From NCBI GenBank assembly GCA_030144725.1, contig JASKMD010000014.1, positions 5,798,253-5,862,252 on the forward strand: a DNA stretch of 64,000 nt, written 5' to 3'. Shown piece by piece: positions 44,511 through 54,845 of this stretch (position 1 is its first letter; every line of letters begins with the position of its first letter). The translations under genes were made by a program, and so were the position numbers. The DNA is from Haematococcus lacustris. Taxonomy: Eukaryota > Chlorophyta > Chlorophyceae > Chlamydomonadales > Haematococcaceae. The notes under the pieces are model-generated. The model ran no database searches. It saw nothing but the letters and a program-made list of their open reading frames with translations, and was not told the DNA's origin.

Positions 44511-45351
44511 CGGGTTGCCGGTCTTGCCGTTCTATGTTGTTGTTGGCCCCTTGAACTGTAATTGTGGAAGGCCTGCATGTTTAGGCACACAACAACAGAG
44601 TTCTGGCAAGGGTACTGCAAGGGGCGAATTGTTAGTGCTGCCCCTAATGTGTTAGTGGCTAGGTATTACCCTAACCATCTCACCTGTAGCTCGCCTGGCC
44701 CGCGCCTAGCTCAGCTCCACGCGTGTCTTCTTGCTGTCCTTCAGCTGTGCGTGGGGGACGCACTCGCTTTGGGTTTCGCTTTGCGGTAGGGGTTAGGGGT
44801 AGGTGCAGGTAGGGGTAGGTGCATCCATGTCTGCCAGCATGCTGATGAGCTTGTAGAGGGAAGGATACAGGATCTCCACATCTGTTAGGATCTGGCTGAG
44901 ATTCAACCCAGACGCTGTCAAATCGTTGCAGCCTTTCTTCACTCCAGTGCTGCTAAACACATGGATTTTGGCGGAGCGGTGTGCAAACAGCGGTGTGCAA
45001 ACTCTGGATATGGCGCCGCTTCTTGTATATGCCATAGCTGTTAGGGGGACGAGCTCGCTGTGGGTTACAGCTGCATCGTGCGCTGACCCAGCTCCTGAGG
45101 CTGGTGCTGCATCCGCTTGCGCTGCTTCCGTTAATGCTGCAACAATGGTAGTCACTGCGGCTGTCGATGCTGCTGCCAGGCCAGCGAGCAGGCACAATAT
45201 GCCCGTGAAAAGCATGGCTGCGGAGCACGGAGGTTAGATTTGATACGTGGGTTGCAGCGCAGACCGCGTTCGCAGGAGCAGCTGGGCGGGCAGCGGTTGG
45301 TCGGTTGGCGCAACCTACCCTGTGGGGGGTGACGGTGGCTACCCCCATGGG

Positions 45352-45591
45352 TGTTAGAGTATACAGTCAAGCCATTGAGGCGACTCTTCGTCACCGGGTA
45401 GTGTGTGTTTGTGTGACCGGTAGGACTTAAGCAGACTCCTGCGTGAGGCACGACGGCACGGTCGTGCCCTCGCGCAGGTATGGTGTTGTTCCGCATTGCT
45501 ATGCACATAGTTACAGCCTAGTCGCTCATCATGTGCATATAATTGTTCTTCTCTTTACACTTGTAACACGGCACGGTCGTGCCCTCGCGCA
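45352..45591 (+). repeat. 5' LTR of D
   Basis: 240 bp, same as 49012-49251. CGGCACGGTCGTGCCCTCGC occurs both inside the LTR and at its 3' end. Confidence 0.93.
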
Positions 45592-45606
45592 GGTTATGGG
45601 CCCACC
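45592..45606 (+). promoter_or_regulatory. Primer-binding site matching initiator tRNA-Met anticodon arm
   Basis: GGTTATGGGCCCACC is complementary, except at one position, to CUGGGCCCAUAACC around the CAU anticodon of eukaryotic initiator tRNA-Met, not to its 3' end. This is the half-tRNA priming known from Drosophila copia. Confidence 0.75.
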
Positions 45607-45649
45607 CATTGCCAGTGCAAGTGGCTTCTAACCGAGGAAGAGCCACAAG

Positions 45650-46817
45650 ATGATTTCAGTACGCGCCGCTGCGGCGGACGTGGAGACTCTGATGGGGCAC
45701 AACTATTCGAAGTGGAGTTGGGAGTGCAAGAACGCACTCGCCCTCGCTGGCCTGCTGGACGCAGTGATCGTGGCACCGGTGCTTGCGGGCACCACTCCCA
45801 CAGTGCCTGCGGGCACCCGAGCGTCAGTGCCCGCGGGCACTACTCCTTCAGTGCCCGAGGGCACTGATCAGGCAGAAGCCGGCTCCTCTGCTCAAGCGCG
45901 CCCGCGGGCCGCTACCCCCGCAGCCACTCCTGCTCTCCCGCTGGCTGCGCTAGCAACTGTGGACCGCGTCCAGGACCTGCGGGCACACGCCTTCATCTGT
46001 CTGACGGTGGACGCCACTCGATACCGGTCAGTGTGCGAGGCGAACCCTACGGCCCGAGGGCTGTGGGATGCCCTGGCAGGCCTGCACGCGCAGCGGGCCT
46101 TGGCCAGCAGGGGGGTTCTGCTAGAGCAAGTGACACGCCTTGGTATGCTGCCGGGTCAGTCAGTCACAGAGTATTGGGCACATGCAGAGCAGCTCCATGC
46201 AGAAGCAAACCCAGCTGGCAGCCCACCCATTGTCGACACCCTCTACTTTGCGCTGCGCGGCCTGCAGCCAGAATTTGACCCCGTCTCCAACCCTATGCTC
46301 ACCCAACGCGATGCAGCTGTCACATTTGCTTCTGCGCTGCCAGCACTGCTAATGCACGAGAAGGTGCTGCAGCACCGGCAGTCAGCTGCGGGAGGCGTCG
46401 CCCTTCTGGCACACGGTGGGCCGGGCAGGGTTGGCAGCCATGGGCGGGGTGAAGGGGGTGAAGGGCACAGGCGGGGCAGGGGGCGGGGTAGGCACAACTC
46501 AGCCAATAGAGAGGGCGTGGAGTGCTACAATTGTGGTGAGCTTGGGCACTACAAGTCAGAGTGCCCCAGACCACCGTGGGACAGGGGGGCGGCAGCAGAC
46601 AGCCCCCACCATGGCCGCTCAGTGGCTCACAGGCCACCCACACCGGCAGTGCGTGGCAGCAGCCCACGCAGGCACTCTGCTCACCTGGCTGGTAGCAGCA
46701 GCAATACCCCACCCACTATGTCCTTTGCAGCAATAGATGTAGCTGCAGCTGCTGCGGGCACTGCAGCCACAGTCACACCGCTGCGAACACAGTGGCTGCT
46801 AGACTCAGGCTGTAGCC
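45650..46817 (+). pseudogene. D Gag and start of protease
   Basis: Starts MISVRAAAADVET. It has copia Gag features (WSWECKNALALAGLLDAV, ARGLWDALAGLHAQ, YWAHAEQLHAEAN), an Arg/Gly-rich stretch and a CCHC knuckle CYNCGELGHYKSEC near residue 293. The protease active site WLLDSGC follows near 46800. The frame is then broken by the 205-bp MITE, which adds a stop. Confidence 0.9.
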
Positions 46818-47022
46818 CAGGGTTCGACAGTTGGTTTGAGATATGGCAGAAATGTACGGGCGCAACTAAGAATAACAAGCGCCCGTAGATAGCCCGTGAA
46901 CTCCCCCCCGTAACCAAAATTTTGAAAATCACGGGCCCCCGTACTGGGCCTTCGGCCCAGTTACGGGGGCCCTCGCCAAATTGGGTCAAAAGTACGGGCC
47001 CCGTACGGGGGGTCGAACCCTG
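46818..47022. mobile_element. hAT-type MITE in D protease, duplication CTGTAGCC
   Basis: 205 bp with perfect inverted ends CAGGGTTCGAC / GTCGAACCCTG and an 8-bp duplication CTGTAGCC (46810-46817, 47023-47030). CAGGG ends and 8-bp duplications fit hAT. Element plus duplication is 213 bases, a multiple of three, so the frames on both sides agree. Inside are inverted copies of CCCGTAC/GTACGGG. Confidence 0.9.
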
Positions 47023-48049
47023 CTGTAGCCGACACGTCACTTGCAACCTAGACCTGCTACATGATTACCAGCCGACACAGCCCCCGCATGTCATAGAGGT
47101 AGCCAACGGGGCACAGATGACAGCATGGGGAGAGGGCAGTGTCAGGTTCAGCACAGCCGCTGGGGAGGTTGTGCTGCTGCGGGTGCTGTATGTGCCCGAT
47201 GCTTCAGCCAACCTGTTGTCCATGGGGAAGGCGCTCAGGGGTGGGGTAGTCCCCTGCTTTAGGAGTGGAGGGTGCGATCTCTCCCTACCCGGCACAGCAG
47301 GCAGACCTCTCCTAACAGCCACCTTGTGCGGTGGGCTAGACCTGCTGGTGCTGGATCAGCAGCCCATCCCTGCTCCAACCTCCCACAGCATGTGCATGAC
47401 AGTGTGCGCAGAGCAGAGCGCTGCGCTGTGCCACCAGCCACAGCAGCCAAACAAGGTAGCTAAGGGAATCCTAGTGGGGTGTGAGCTGGGCTGCCGCAGC
47501 TACAGGGTGCAGGGCAGGATCAGCAAGAACGTGGTAATGGATGGGGAAGTGGAGCTGCGCCGCTCAGCACCAGCGGTAGTTGAGGATGAGTCAGAGCAGC
47601 AGGCAGCACCAGCAGTGGCTGCGCCCACTAACGTGAGCACAGCCAGTGGGGGAACAGCTGGTGCAGCAGAGGGAACATGTTCAGCTGACAGGATAGCTGG
47701 CAAGGGTGCCGTCCCTTCTAGCAACCTTACAGCCAGTAGCATTGCGGCCAGCCCGGTAGCCGGCAAGGGTGCCGTTCCCCCGGGCAGTACAGCACCTGCC
47801 GGGCCCAGGGGCGGTGAGCCAGTCACGAGCTCCTACAGCCCTGGCATTATACCGCCGGTCAGGTCCAAGGACACAGTCAGCCTGCTGGCCAGTGCGGCCA
47901 GTGCGGCCAGTGGGGGCAGTGGGGGCAGTGGGGACAGTGGGGGCAGTGGGGGCAGTGGGGACAGTGGGGGCAATGGAGCCAGTGGTGGCAGCCATGCAAC
48001 TGACCCGCAGTCATACCGGGAGCCCATGGACCGCCCTGACCCGCCCTGA
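47023..48049 (+). pseudogene. D protease end, pre-integrase and post-integrase remnants
   Basis: After the MITE the protease resumes (RHVTCNLDLLHDY), then the pre-integrase region (VLYVPDASANLLSMGKAL). The zinc finger and D,D,E core of integrase are gone; the frame jumps to KGILVGCELGCRSYRVQG, normally found after the integrase. A Gly/Ser-rich minisatellite (GGCAGTGGG units, 47900-47985) follows. It ends at TGA 48047-48049, at or near the RT deletion joint. Confidence 0.88.
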
Positions 48050-48055
48050 CCGCCC

Positions 48056-48622
48056 ATGCAACAACCTACCTTGCAGCACCATCAGGCAGCTACTGGCCTG
48101 CTGCGCTACCTCAAGCGCACAGCAGCCTGGGGCCTGGTGTACAGCAGCAGCGGCAGCTCACAGCTGCAAGGCTATGCCAACGCCGACTATGCTGGTGACC
48201 CTGACAGCATGCGCAGCACCAGCGGCACAGTCTTTGTGCTCAACGGCGCAGCAGTCAGCTGGCGCAGCCAGCTTCAAACCACAGTGGCAGCCTCTACCAC
48301 AGAGGCTGAGACCCAGGCTGCAGCCGCAGCCACCAAGGAGGCACTGTTTCTGCGCAAGGTGCTGCACCACCTGGGTGCCAGCTGTGACCCCATCCCCATC
48401 TTCTGTGACAACCAAGGGGCTGTGGCTCTCATCAAGAATCCGGTGGAGTCCAGCCGCAGCAGGCACATCGCTGTGGCTCACCACCTGGCCCGGGAGCGCC
48501 AGGCACGAGGAGAGGTAGTCTTCACCCACTGCCCTTCTACCGAGATGCTGGCTGACGCTCTAACTAAGCCACTGTCAGCCCAGCTGCTTAATGGCTGTGT
48601 CCGTGGCATGGGGGTCAGCTAG
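48056..48622 (+). pseudogene. D copia RNase H
   Basis: Same frame as the preceding part. It has LLRYLKRTAAWGLVY, the copia RNase H signature YANADYAGDPDSMRSTSG, FCDNQGAVALIKN, SRSRHIAVAHHLAR and ADALTKPL near the C-terminus. The RT palm motifs that should precede it are absent. Confidence 0.92.
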
Positions 48623-49011
48623 AGCATGGCATGGGGGTCAGCTATAGCATGAGGTCTCCACACATTGGCTGCAGCAAGTGACATGGCATGTGTGATGCAA
48701 CGTTAGTTTCCTGAGTTGCTGGCAGAACCTGCCAGCATAGCACCTGTCTGACATCTGAGCATGACTGCATGCACATGTACATTCGAGCACATGTACATTA
48801 GAGCACAATCATAGCATCTACACAAACACGCATATTGCATAGACATAATTCGTAGCCAAGCTGCTGGCAGAACCTGCTAGCATCGCATGTGCCTGCATTG
48901 CATTTACATTTGAGCATGACTGCATGCATAGAACACATAGCATGTACACAGGCACGCTTGGATACGTTTCTTAAACTTAACACTGATTGCAATGGCTTTC
49001 CTGAGTGGGGG

Positions 49012-49251
49012 TGTTAGAGTATACAGTCAAGCCATTGAGGCGACTCTTCGTCACCGGGTAGTGTGTGTTTGTGTGACCGGTAGGACTTAAGCAGACTCCT
49101 GCGTGAGGCACGACGGCACGGTCGTGCCCTCGCGCAGGTATGGTGTTGTTCCGCATTGCTATGCACATAGTTACAGCCTAGTCGCTCATCATGTGCATAT
49201 AATTGTTCTTCTCTTTACACTTGTAACACGGCACGGTCGTGCCCTCGCGCA
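49012..49251 (+). repeat. 3' LTR of D
   Basis: 240 bp, identical as far as compared to 45352-45591. The interval 48623-49011 has two similar blocks with GCTGGCAGAACCTGC and no gene. Confidence 0.93.
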
Positions 49252-49416
49252 ATGGGGTAGCCACTTACCGGGAGAATTGATTGGAGTGATGCACCTTGAG
49301 GCCGGCATCGCTGCTGCTGTGTGGGCCACGTCCCGCCTCTCACGTCGGTTCTGATATCGATGATCGCTCTGTCCGCTCCCACGCGGTGCGGCAGGTGCCG
49401 CTCAAAAGTGTTTCAC

Positions 49417-50676
49417 CTACTGAAGCTCCACCACCAGCTGGACGCCTGCGGGACCGGTTGCACTCGCCAGGCGGCGCGCGCGCGGCGTTGAGAAAGAGTG
49501 GGGGGCTTGGGCGTGTGAAGGCGAATCGGAGGAAAAGGAACTCGAGGAAAAAGAGCTGGCTTGTAAGACCGAGACGACAGAGTGGACGACGCTCTTCTGT
49601 CGATGGTGCTTTGGATACTGGCTGGGTGCATGGCCAGCATGGTCGCACGGTTGCATGGTTGCAACCGGTAGCTGCGGATCAGATGCGATGTGTTTCTTTC
49701 TCTTGCTTCGCAGCAGCCGATGGAGACGCGCGCCCCATTTGTACCGCTTGACCAGGCAATTAAGCACCGTGCCAAGCAGGGAAAAGCCGAAGATGGTGGT
49801 GGTGCCTCCCAGCACCCAGCTCACTGACTGCTGCCGGCTCAGCTTGGCTGTCAATATTTCCAACGATGGTTGCAGGTCTGGTGGCGACTGGTTGGGACGC
49901 GGAGGAGCTATGGAGAGGGCATTACCAAGGCTCTGTGAGGGGGCCGAGGTTGAGGCTGCGGTGGGGTCCAAGGGGGCTGCGGTGGGGGGTGAGTGAGGGG
50001 CAAGGCTAGGGGCTGGAATCAGGGTTAGTACTTGTGGTGCGGGTGATGTAGGGAGAGGGGCAGGGGGTGGTGATGAGATGAAAGCGGGAGCTGGCGATGA
50101 GGAGGCGGCAGGGGCTATTGATGACGGGGAGGCAGGGGTTGGCGCTTGGGCTGGGTTAGGGGCCGCTGCGGGGGCTGGTGACAGGGCTGGTGACACGGCT
50201 GGATAAGGGGCTGGTGACAGGGCTGGAGGCAAGGGAGGGTCAGGGGCTGGTGGTGTGTGTGGAGATGTGGCTGGTAGAGAGAGAAGTTCAGGAGTTGTTA
50301 ATGGGGATGTGATGGTTGGTGGGGATGTGATGGCAGCTGTGACAGGAGGTGAGGCTCGTAAGGGTCGCAGGTCTGAGGATGGGCTTCCAGGCGGCGGGTC
50401 TGATGGTTGCGTGGATATGCTGGGAGGTAGTGGGCTGGCCTGAGCTACCTGCACGGCACATGGCATCACACGCAGCAACAGGTGTTTGTAGTCTGGCTGA
50501 CTTGCCAGGTTGGCATGTGTAGGATGTGCCGGGGGCCAAAGGGAGGGAGAGTACACAGGAGGCGCGTGAAGAGATCGTACTTTTGTGAGGAGTGAGTAAA
50601 GAGTGAGGGAGCCAGGCACTGGGCCGCTGCTTGCTTGACTTTCGACGCCACAATGCTCTAATGACTGGTAGAACAT
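49417..50676 (-). CDS. Pro/Ser/Ala-rich single-pass membrane protein
   Basis: A 419-codon minus-strand frame. Residues about 75-265 are Pro/Ala/Ser-rich (PPAPDPPLPPALSPAP type), as in hydroxyproline-rich extracellular proteins of volvocine algae. A membrane helix (SWVLGGTTTIFGFSLLGTVL) follows near residue 285, then a basic segment (KRYKWGARLHRLLRSKRKKH) and a Ser-rich tail. Layout: extracellular stalk, one membrane pass, cytoplasmic tail. It may be the 3' exon of the same gene as the EGF-like exon at 51.7-52.0 kb; no joining exon was found. Start not secure. Confidence 0.5.
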   Translation of the reverse strand: MFYQSLEHCGVESQASSGPVPGSLTLYSLLTKVRSLHAPPVYSPSLWPPAHPTHANLASQPDYKHLLLRVMPCAVQVAQASPLPPSISTQPSDPPPGSPSSDLRPLRASPPVTAAITSPPTITSPLTTPELLSLPATSPHTPPAPDPPLPPALSPAPYPAVSPALSPAPAAAPNPAQAPTPASPSSIAPAASSSPAPAFISSPPPAPLPTSPAPQVLTLIPAPSLAPHSPPTAAPLDPTAASTSAPSQSLGNALSIAPPRPNQSPPDLQPSLEILTAKLSRQQSVSWVLGGTTTIFGFSLLGTVLNCLVKRYKWGARLHRLLRSKRKKHIASDPQLPVATMQPCDHAGHAPSQYPKHHRQKSVVHSVVSVLQASSFSSSSFSSDSPSHAQAPHSFSTPRARRLASATGPAGVQLVVELQ

Positions 50677-51206
50677 AGCTATTATGACAAGTGTAGGGAC
50701 CCAGTTGTAACCAGTGGCTCAGGTGCAGCATGGGCAGGTGAAGAGTGCAGGTGATGACTGCAGAGGTGACTGCACATGACTGCAAGTGTTGTGTTGTGAG
50801 CGCAACCCAGTGAGGCTGGCTGGGAGATTAACATGCTTGGACTGGTGCAGGTGCCTGGAGGCGGCTTTAAGCATAGTTTTAATGGCTGCCGAGTAGTGGC
50901 TGCTGGGGCACCAGTGCTGTGCGGTGTGCCACAATGTCCACTGGTGGGAGGGAGGATGGGTCATCAGGTGGGGCCACTGACCAGCAGTGTGCTGCGTACA
51001 CAGGGCACCACATCCATCGCTATCACACCATGCCATTCGCATGGCTGCAGTGCTGGTCCGGGGCTGCCTTCTAGAGCAGTTGCAATGGAAGTGGAGGGCT
51101 GCTGGGAACATTCTGTAAAACAATCTCTGTTATGGTCATCAATTTCAGCAATGCATCACACAGTCAATTAACAAAGCGACAATCTAGCGACAGCTCACAT
51201 CGCGCT

Positions 51207-51602
51207 ATGGCTAAGAAGAAGCGGAAGCCCGCTGGAGCTGAGCTACTGGCCAGACCAGGGAGCTCTGCCAGCCAAGGGCAAGGAGTACCCAGGCCTGGGC
51301 TACAAGCAGCTGCAAGACAAGCCACCCAAGGCCCAGGAGCAGCAGCAGCCTGCTGTGGCACAGTAATGTGTGCCACCTTTGTTGAGCTGTTATCAGCTTA
51401 CATCAGCGCATGTTTTGTCATGCCAACTCTACACAGTAGCCCTAACGAGTCAGGCAATAATGTAGGTGGTAGGCGCTCATGTGCCATGTGCACTGGGTTT
51501 ACTCCACACAGCCCAATAACACCATTTGAGTCGGGTCACTATTGCCCACTAGTATGTTCCCGCTAGTGGTCCCTAGTGGCCACTACTGGTCCGGCTCAAA
51601 TG
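51207..51602 (+). mobile_element. Internally deleted Fanzor-associated element
   Basis: MAKKKRKPAGAE, a start with a nuclear-localisation-like basic run, is joined directly to the C-terminal segment seen after RuvC-III at 8.9 kb (WPDQGALPAKGKEYPGL ... to TAA 51364-51366). The two parts are not in the same frame. The conserved 3' non-coding region and hairpin (51533-51602) follow. All nuclease domains are missing, as expected of a non-autonomous derivative. The left end is not defined. Confidence 0.6.
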
Positions 51603-51665
51603 GAGGCACTAGTGAGGGACAAGGGGGCTGCAGTGACTGTGACGTGAGTGTGATATGGCTGCCTG

Positions 51666-51988
51666 TCACCTACTTCCACCAGGTTTAAGAACGACTCTCA
51701 CCGGGGGGGTGGGAAGAGGTGAAGGCGCAGGCAGCCGGGGGGGTGGGGCCTTGAGAGGCGGCTGTTCTTGGGGCGGGGCGGCAGGTAGTGCAGCTGGTGG
51801 AGGTGCCAGAGGTGGTGGCAACGAGGGAAGCAGGGAGGGGGTGACAGGCAGCACTTGTGTGCACCTTGCTCCTGTGTAGCCAGGGATGCACTCGCAGCTG
51901 GGGCCGTTGCTGGCGACCACACACTCCCTGTTGACCTGGCATACTACATCGCCACACAGGCCACCCAGGGAGGCCACACAATCTATGC
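51666..51988 (-). CDS. EGF-like domain exon with Pro-rich tail
   Basis: After the acceptor TTTGCTGCAG (exon starts 51988) the frame reads GIDCVASLGGLCGDVVCQV, then a six-cysteine EGF pattern ending CECIPGYTGARC, then a Pro/Leu-rich stretch (PSLLPSLPPPLAPPPAALP). It ends at TGA 51666-51668 or at a donor GTAGGT (after 51674). An upstream partner exon ending near 52132 (LCRNGTSG before GTGAGT) is plausible. EGF-like repeats occur in extracellular or membrane proteins; together with 49417-50676 this would make an EGF, Pro-rich stalk and membrane-helix receptor-like protein. Confidence 0.5.
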
Positions 51989-52139
51989 CTGCAGCAAACC
52001 AGGTAGCAGACTAGTGGTGGTCGAAGGTGGGTCGTTTGTCGGCGTGCGAGGTGCGAGGTAGTGGCTTGGAGTTATGCTATAGCTTCTCGGCGTCGCCTAC
52101 GGGCATTGAAACTCCTGCTTTTTGCTGCAGCACTCACCA

Positions 52140-53223
52140 GACGTGCCATTACGGCACAATACAGGCCGTCTGGGGAGGGTAGAAGCCCAAAGCGAGCAAC
52201 GCAACCCTACGAGGCACGCAGCCTATGAGTGAGCAAAGCTCCGGACAGGAGGCGAGGGCAGTCGGAAGCTATGCACGCACCACACCGTGCCTTGCCACAT
52301 AGTTCCGCCTCGGCAAAGTCCGTTTCGAATGCCTTCAATCTGGAGGGTCGTTGTCGTATCGATCTCTGCTAGCTAGCGTTTAGCATCGCTGTCGATTTCG
52401 AGACTTGGTGAACCCTGGATGTCCTCGGACATTTTGTTCATTGCTCATGGTGAATTTTAGACCATTGTTTAGACCATTATTTTCATTTCATTGTACAGCC
52501 ATCGTTCCCTCACCAATACTTCCGGACAAGCTCATACGTAGTGCAACGCAGGTCAGCATGCGTGACGCAGTGGTGAGTGGTACCTAGTGCCTGCTTCGAA
52601 TGTCTGCCTCGCGGCCGCTTGCCTAAATTCTAGGACTCGTGTGTGCAGGTGGCAGGCGTAGGCTAGTGCCGCAATGTCTCCCGAAGACCGGTCGACGAAG
52701 GTAGCGCCACGGCCGGGCAGTTCCGGTTGTGGTTAGGACGGTGCATTTGATGTCCGGGCCGACAGTGTCCACACTGCATCTCAAGTGGCCAGGTTGACGG
52801 CCACATGCCGCTGGATGACCACCATGAGGTGCACAATGGGGTAGCTGCTGCCAGGTGCTGTCATTCCACCGCTTAGTGTTACTGCTCCTGGTTAGCTTGC
52901 ACAGGTGTGTAGAACTAGTCAAGGTTGCAATCCTCGTCCCACACCCCCGAGGCTGTGCTGACTGCCTGGTTAGCACCGGGGTCCAAACCCATGCCCATCT
53001 GGGTGGCTGGGTCAAACTATTGGCTGGGTTTCTCACAAGTGTTCGTCTCTCTGACATGCCCACTGTAATTCTTTGAATTTCAAGGTTGTGGACTTCTGAA
53101 GCAAACGCCGACTATTGGTTAGTCAGGACAGTTGACATGCCGTCCTGCGAGCCTTGGTACACATAAGAGCAACATAAGAGCAGCATGATGATAGCAACAT
53201 GCCATAAGCCACAGGCAGTATAG
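52140..53223. other. Spacer without a supported gene
   Basis: No exon recognised between the EGF-like exons and the 3' flank of cox2b. Confidence 0.45.
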
Positions 53224-53228
53224 TTACA
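53224..53228 (-). terminator. Candidate poly(A) signal TGTAA of cox2b
   Basis: TGTAA on the minus strand, 207 bases past the cox2b stop. TGTAA is the usual polyadenylation signal of chlorophycean nuclear genes. Confidence 0.4.
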
Positions 53229-53434
53229 CAAACGTCCACAACACAGGTAACAACGTGACTGCCAGCCTGTACACAACGTCATGCAGGTTGGGAGCCTGCC
53301 ACTGTGCATGCCAACTGTAGATGATATCTCAATGGAATACACTCTAGCTTCCTCCCCATCCAGCCGGCATGCAATGCTGGAAGGTATGGCTACCTTGCTG
53401 CTACTGACTTGCTGCCCAGGTTGCCTGTTACGCA

Positions 53435-53752
53435 TCATTCAATCCACTTGCGCACATACTCTGTCAAAAACTGGCGCGGGCTGATGGCCTCCACCACTAT
53501 GGGCATGAAGCTGTGGTTGGCGCCACACCTGCAGGTCCGCATGAACACAAAACGTTTGTCACCAACATCATCGCTTGTTCTACACCTTCAGACATGCTAT
53601 AGCCATGTAGCAGTGGATAGCAATGTAGCTGAGTGTACACCACTCACAGCTCCGAGCATTGGCCATAGAACACGCCTGGGCGGTTGATGGTCAGCCAGAC
53701 CTGCATGCACACAGGGATGACTTGCATTGAAGCGCAGGCACACTCTAAAGGC

Positions 53753-53784
<32 letters not shown>

Positions 53785-54258
53785 GTAACGATTGTAAGCT
53801 ACAAGACTGCTGTCAGGCAAATCCCAAGCTTTGCCATGACTGCCAGACCTGATTCAGGCGCCCAGGGATGGCGTCGATCTTCACTCCCAGCGAAGGCACA
53901 GCCCAGCTATGGATCACGTCTGATGCCGTGACCAGCACGCGGATCAATGTGTTGGTGGGCAAGACCAGGCGCTCGTCCACCTCCAGAATGCGCAACTGGC
54001 CGGGCTGTGTGTGGGCAAACGAATGGCGAATCAGGGTTCACTGGAGCCCAGTACTGAGTGTCGTGGCACATTGGTGATGTCGCAGAGCGGCTCCGACAGT
54101 ACCTGGATGTCCTGAAGCATGTAGCTGTCGAAGTTGTAGCTCACGGCCTGCGCTGCAGGGATGCGTGCGCCAAGTGCAGCCTTCAGACGGTCCTTGAGCT
54201 CAGCTCTAAAACCTGGGTCTTGGCGCAATTTGCTCTTTAGCTCCTCCTTGTTGTCCAT
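53435..54258 (-). CDS. cox2b: Cytochrome c oxidase subunit IIb, nuclear-encoded
   Basis: Four minus-strand exons with GT-AG introns and matching phases: 54258-54103, 54004-53849, 53700-53648, 53528-53435 (TGA), 152 aa. It encodes the intermembrane-space half of [63 protein letters not shown]. The CuA ligands are present (His in VIHSW, Cys and Cys in CSELC, His in ANH, Met in SFMPI). The membrane helices belong to cox2a, absent here, as in other chlorophycean algae where cox2 is split and nuclear. The start [10 protein letters not shown] gives the length expected for this family; there is no obvious long presequence. It acts in mitochondrial complex IV, accepting electrons from cytochrome c. 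Confidence 0.95.
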
Positions 54259-54845
54259 TTGCAAGTCTGAGCCGCGACAAGAAGATCGCGGGCTTGGCAG
54301 TACTGAATCGTGCACCAAGTGGGCCGCCTCTCAATACGACACAGCAGCACTGGACAGCCCTTGGTACGAGTTCCGCACTTGTTCATGAAGAAACTTGAGC
54401 ATGAAGACCATGCCGAAAGAAACAAACTCACGTTCATCAGGCACAATCGCATTTTGCCTGCCGAAAGGGCTGCCGGACCCGGGCTCTTGCTGCCTCCGCC
54501 CCTGCCCTTACTTCCTACTCTTACTGGATTGTAGGCATTAGGCCCTCCCTTTCATGTAGATGCGGCAGTAATGATTAGGCCCTCCCTTTCATGTAGATGC
54601 GGCAGCGTGGCAAGTTTAGCACATCTTGACTATTAGCCATTGAGCGTAGTCCTCCGTTAGTTTTCCCTTTCGGGGGCAAGCATGCACAGTGAGGCCATGC
54701 ACAGGAATGCACATGACAAGTTGGCAGCTAGCTGCTAGCTGCTAGGGTGTGTTCGCTAATATTAGTTCCGAGCCAAAAGTGACTTATTAGATAATATCAG
54801 CGCTAATATTAGCTCAAGCGGCGTGAGCCAATACCGGGAGCTAAT

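Larger units (their letters stand above)
44820..45967 (+). repeat. Right arm of 1,148-bp inverted repeat
   Basis: Inverse of 39545-40692. The inner end joins a GGTAGGGGTTAGGGGTAGG telomere-like run at 44787-44819. The outer part is the left end of element D. Confidence 0.9.
45352..49251 (+). mobile_element. D: internally deleted copia element, duplication ATGGG
   Basis: 240-bp LTRs (45352-45591, 49012-49251; TGTTAGAG...CTCGCGCA) are flanked by perfect ATGGG (45347-45351, 49252-49256). The primer site GGTTATGGGCCCACC directly follows the 5' LTR. Domain order is Gag, protease, then remnants and RNase H last, as in Ty1/copia. The integrase core and RT are missing, so D is 3.9 kb and not autonomous. 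Confidence 0.95.

Noticed and set aside
43196..44620. Large frames over the GGGCA array (Gly/Ala/Arg or Pro/Ser/Leu polymers)
   Set aside because: Composition follows the repeat; both strands are open, no domain.
52623..53063. 146-aa minus-strand frame as a gene
   Set aside because: No domain, no splice support, composition like the spacer.
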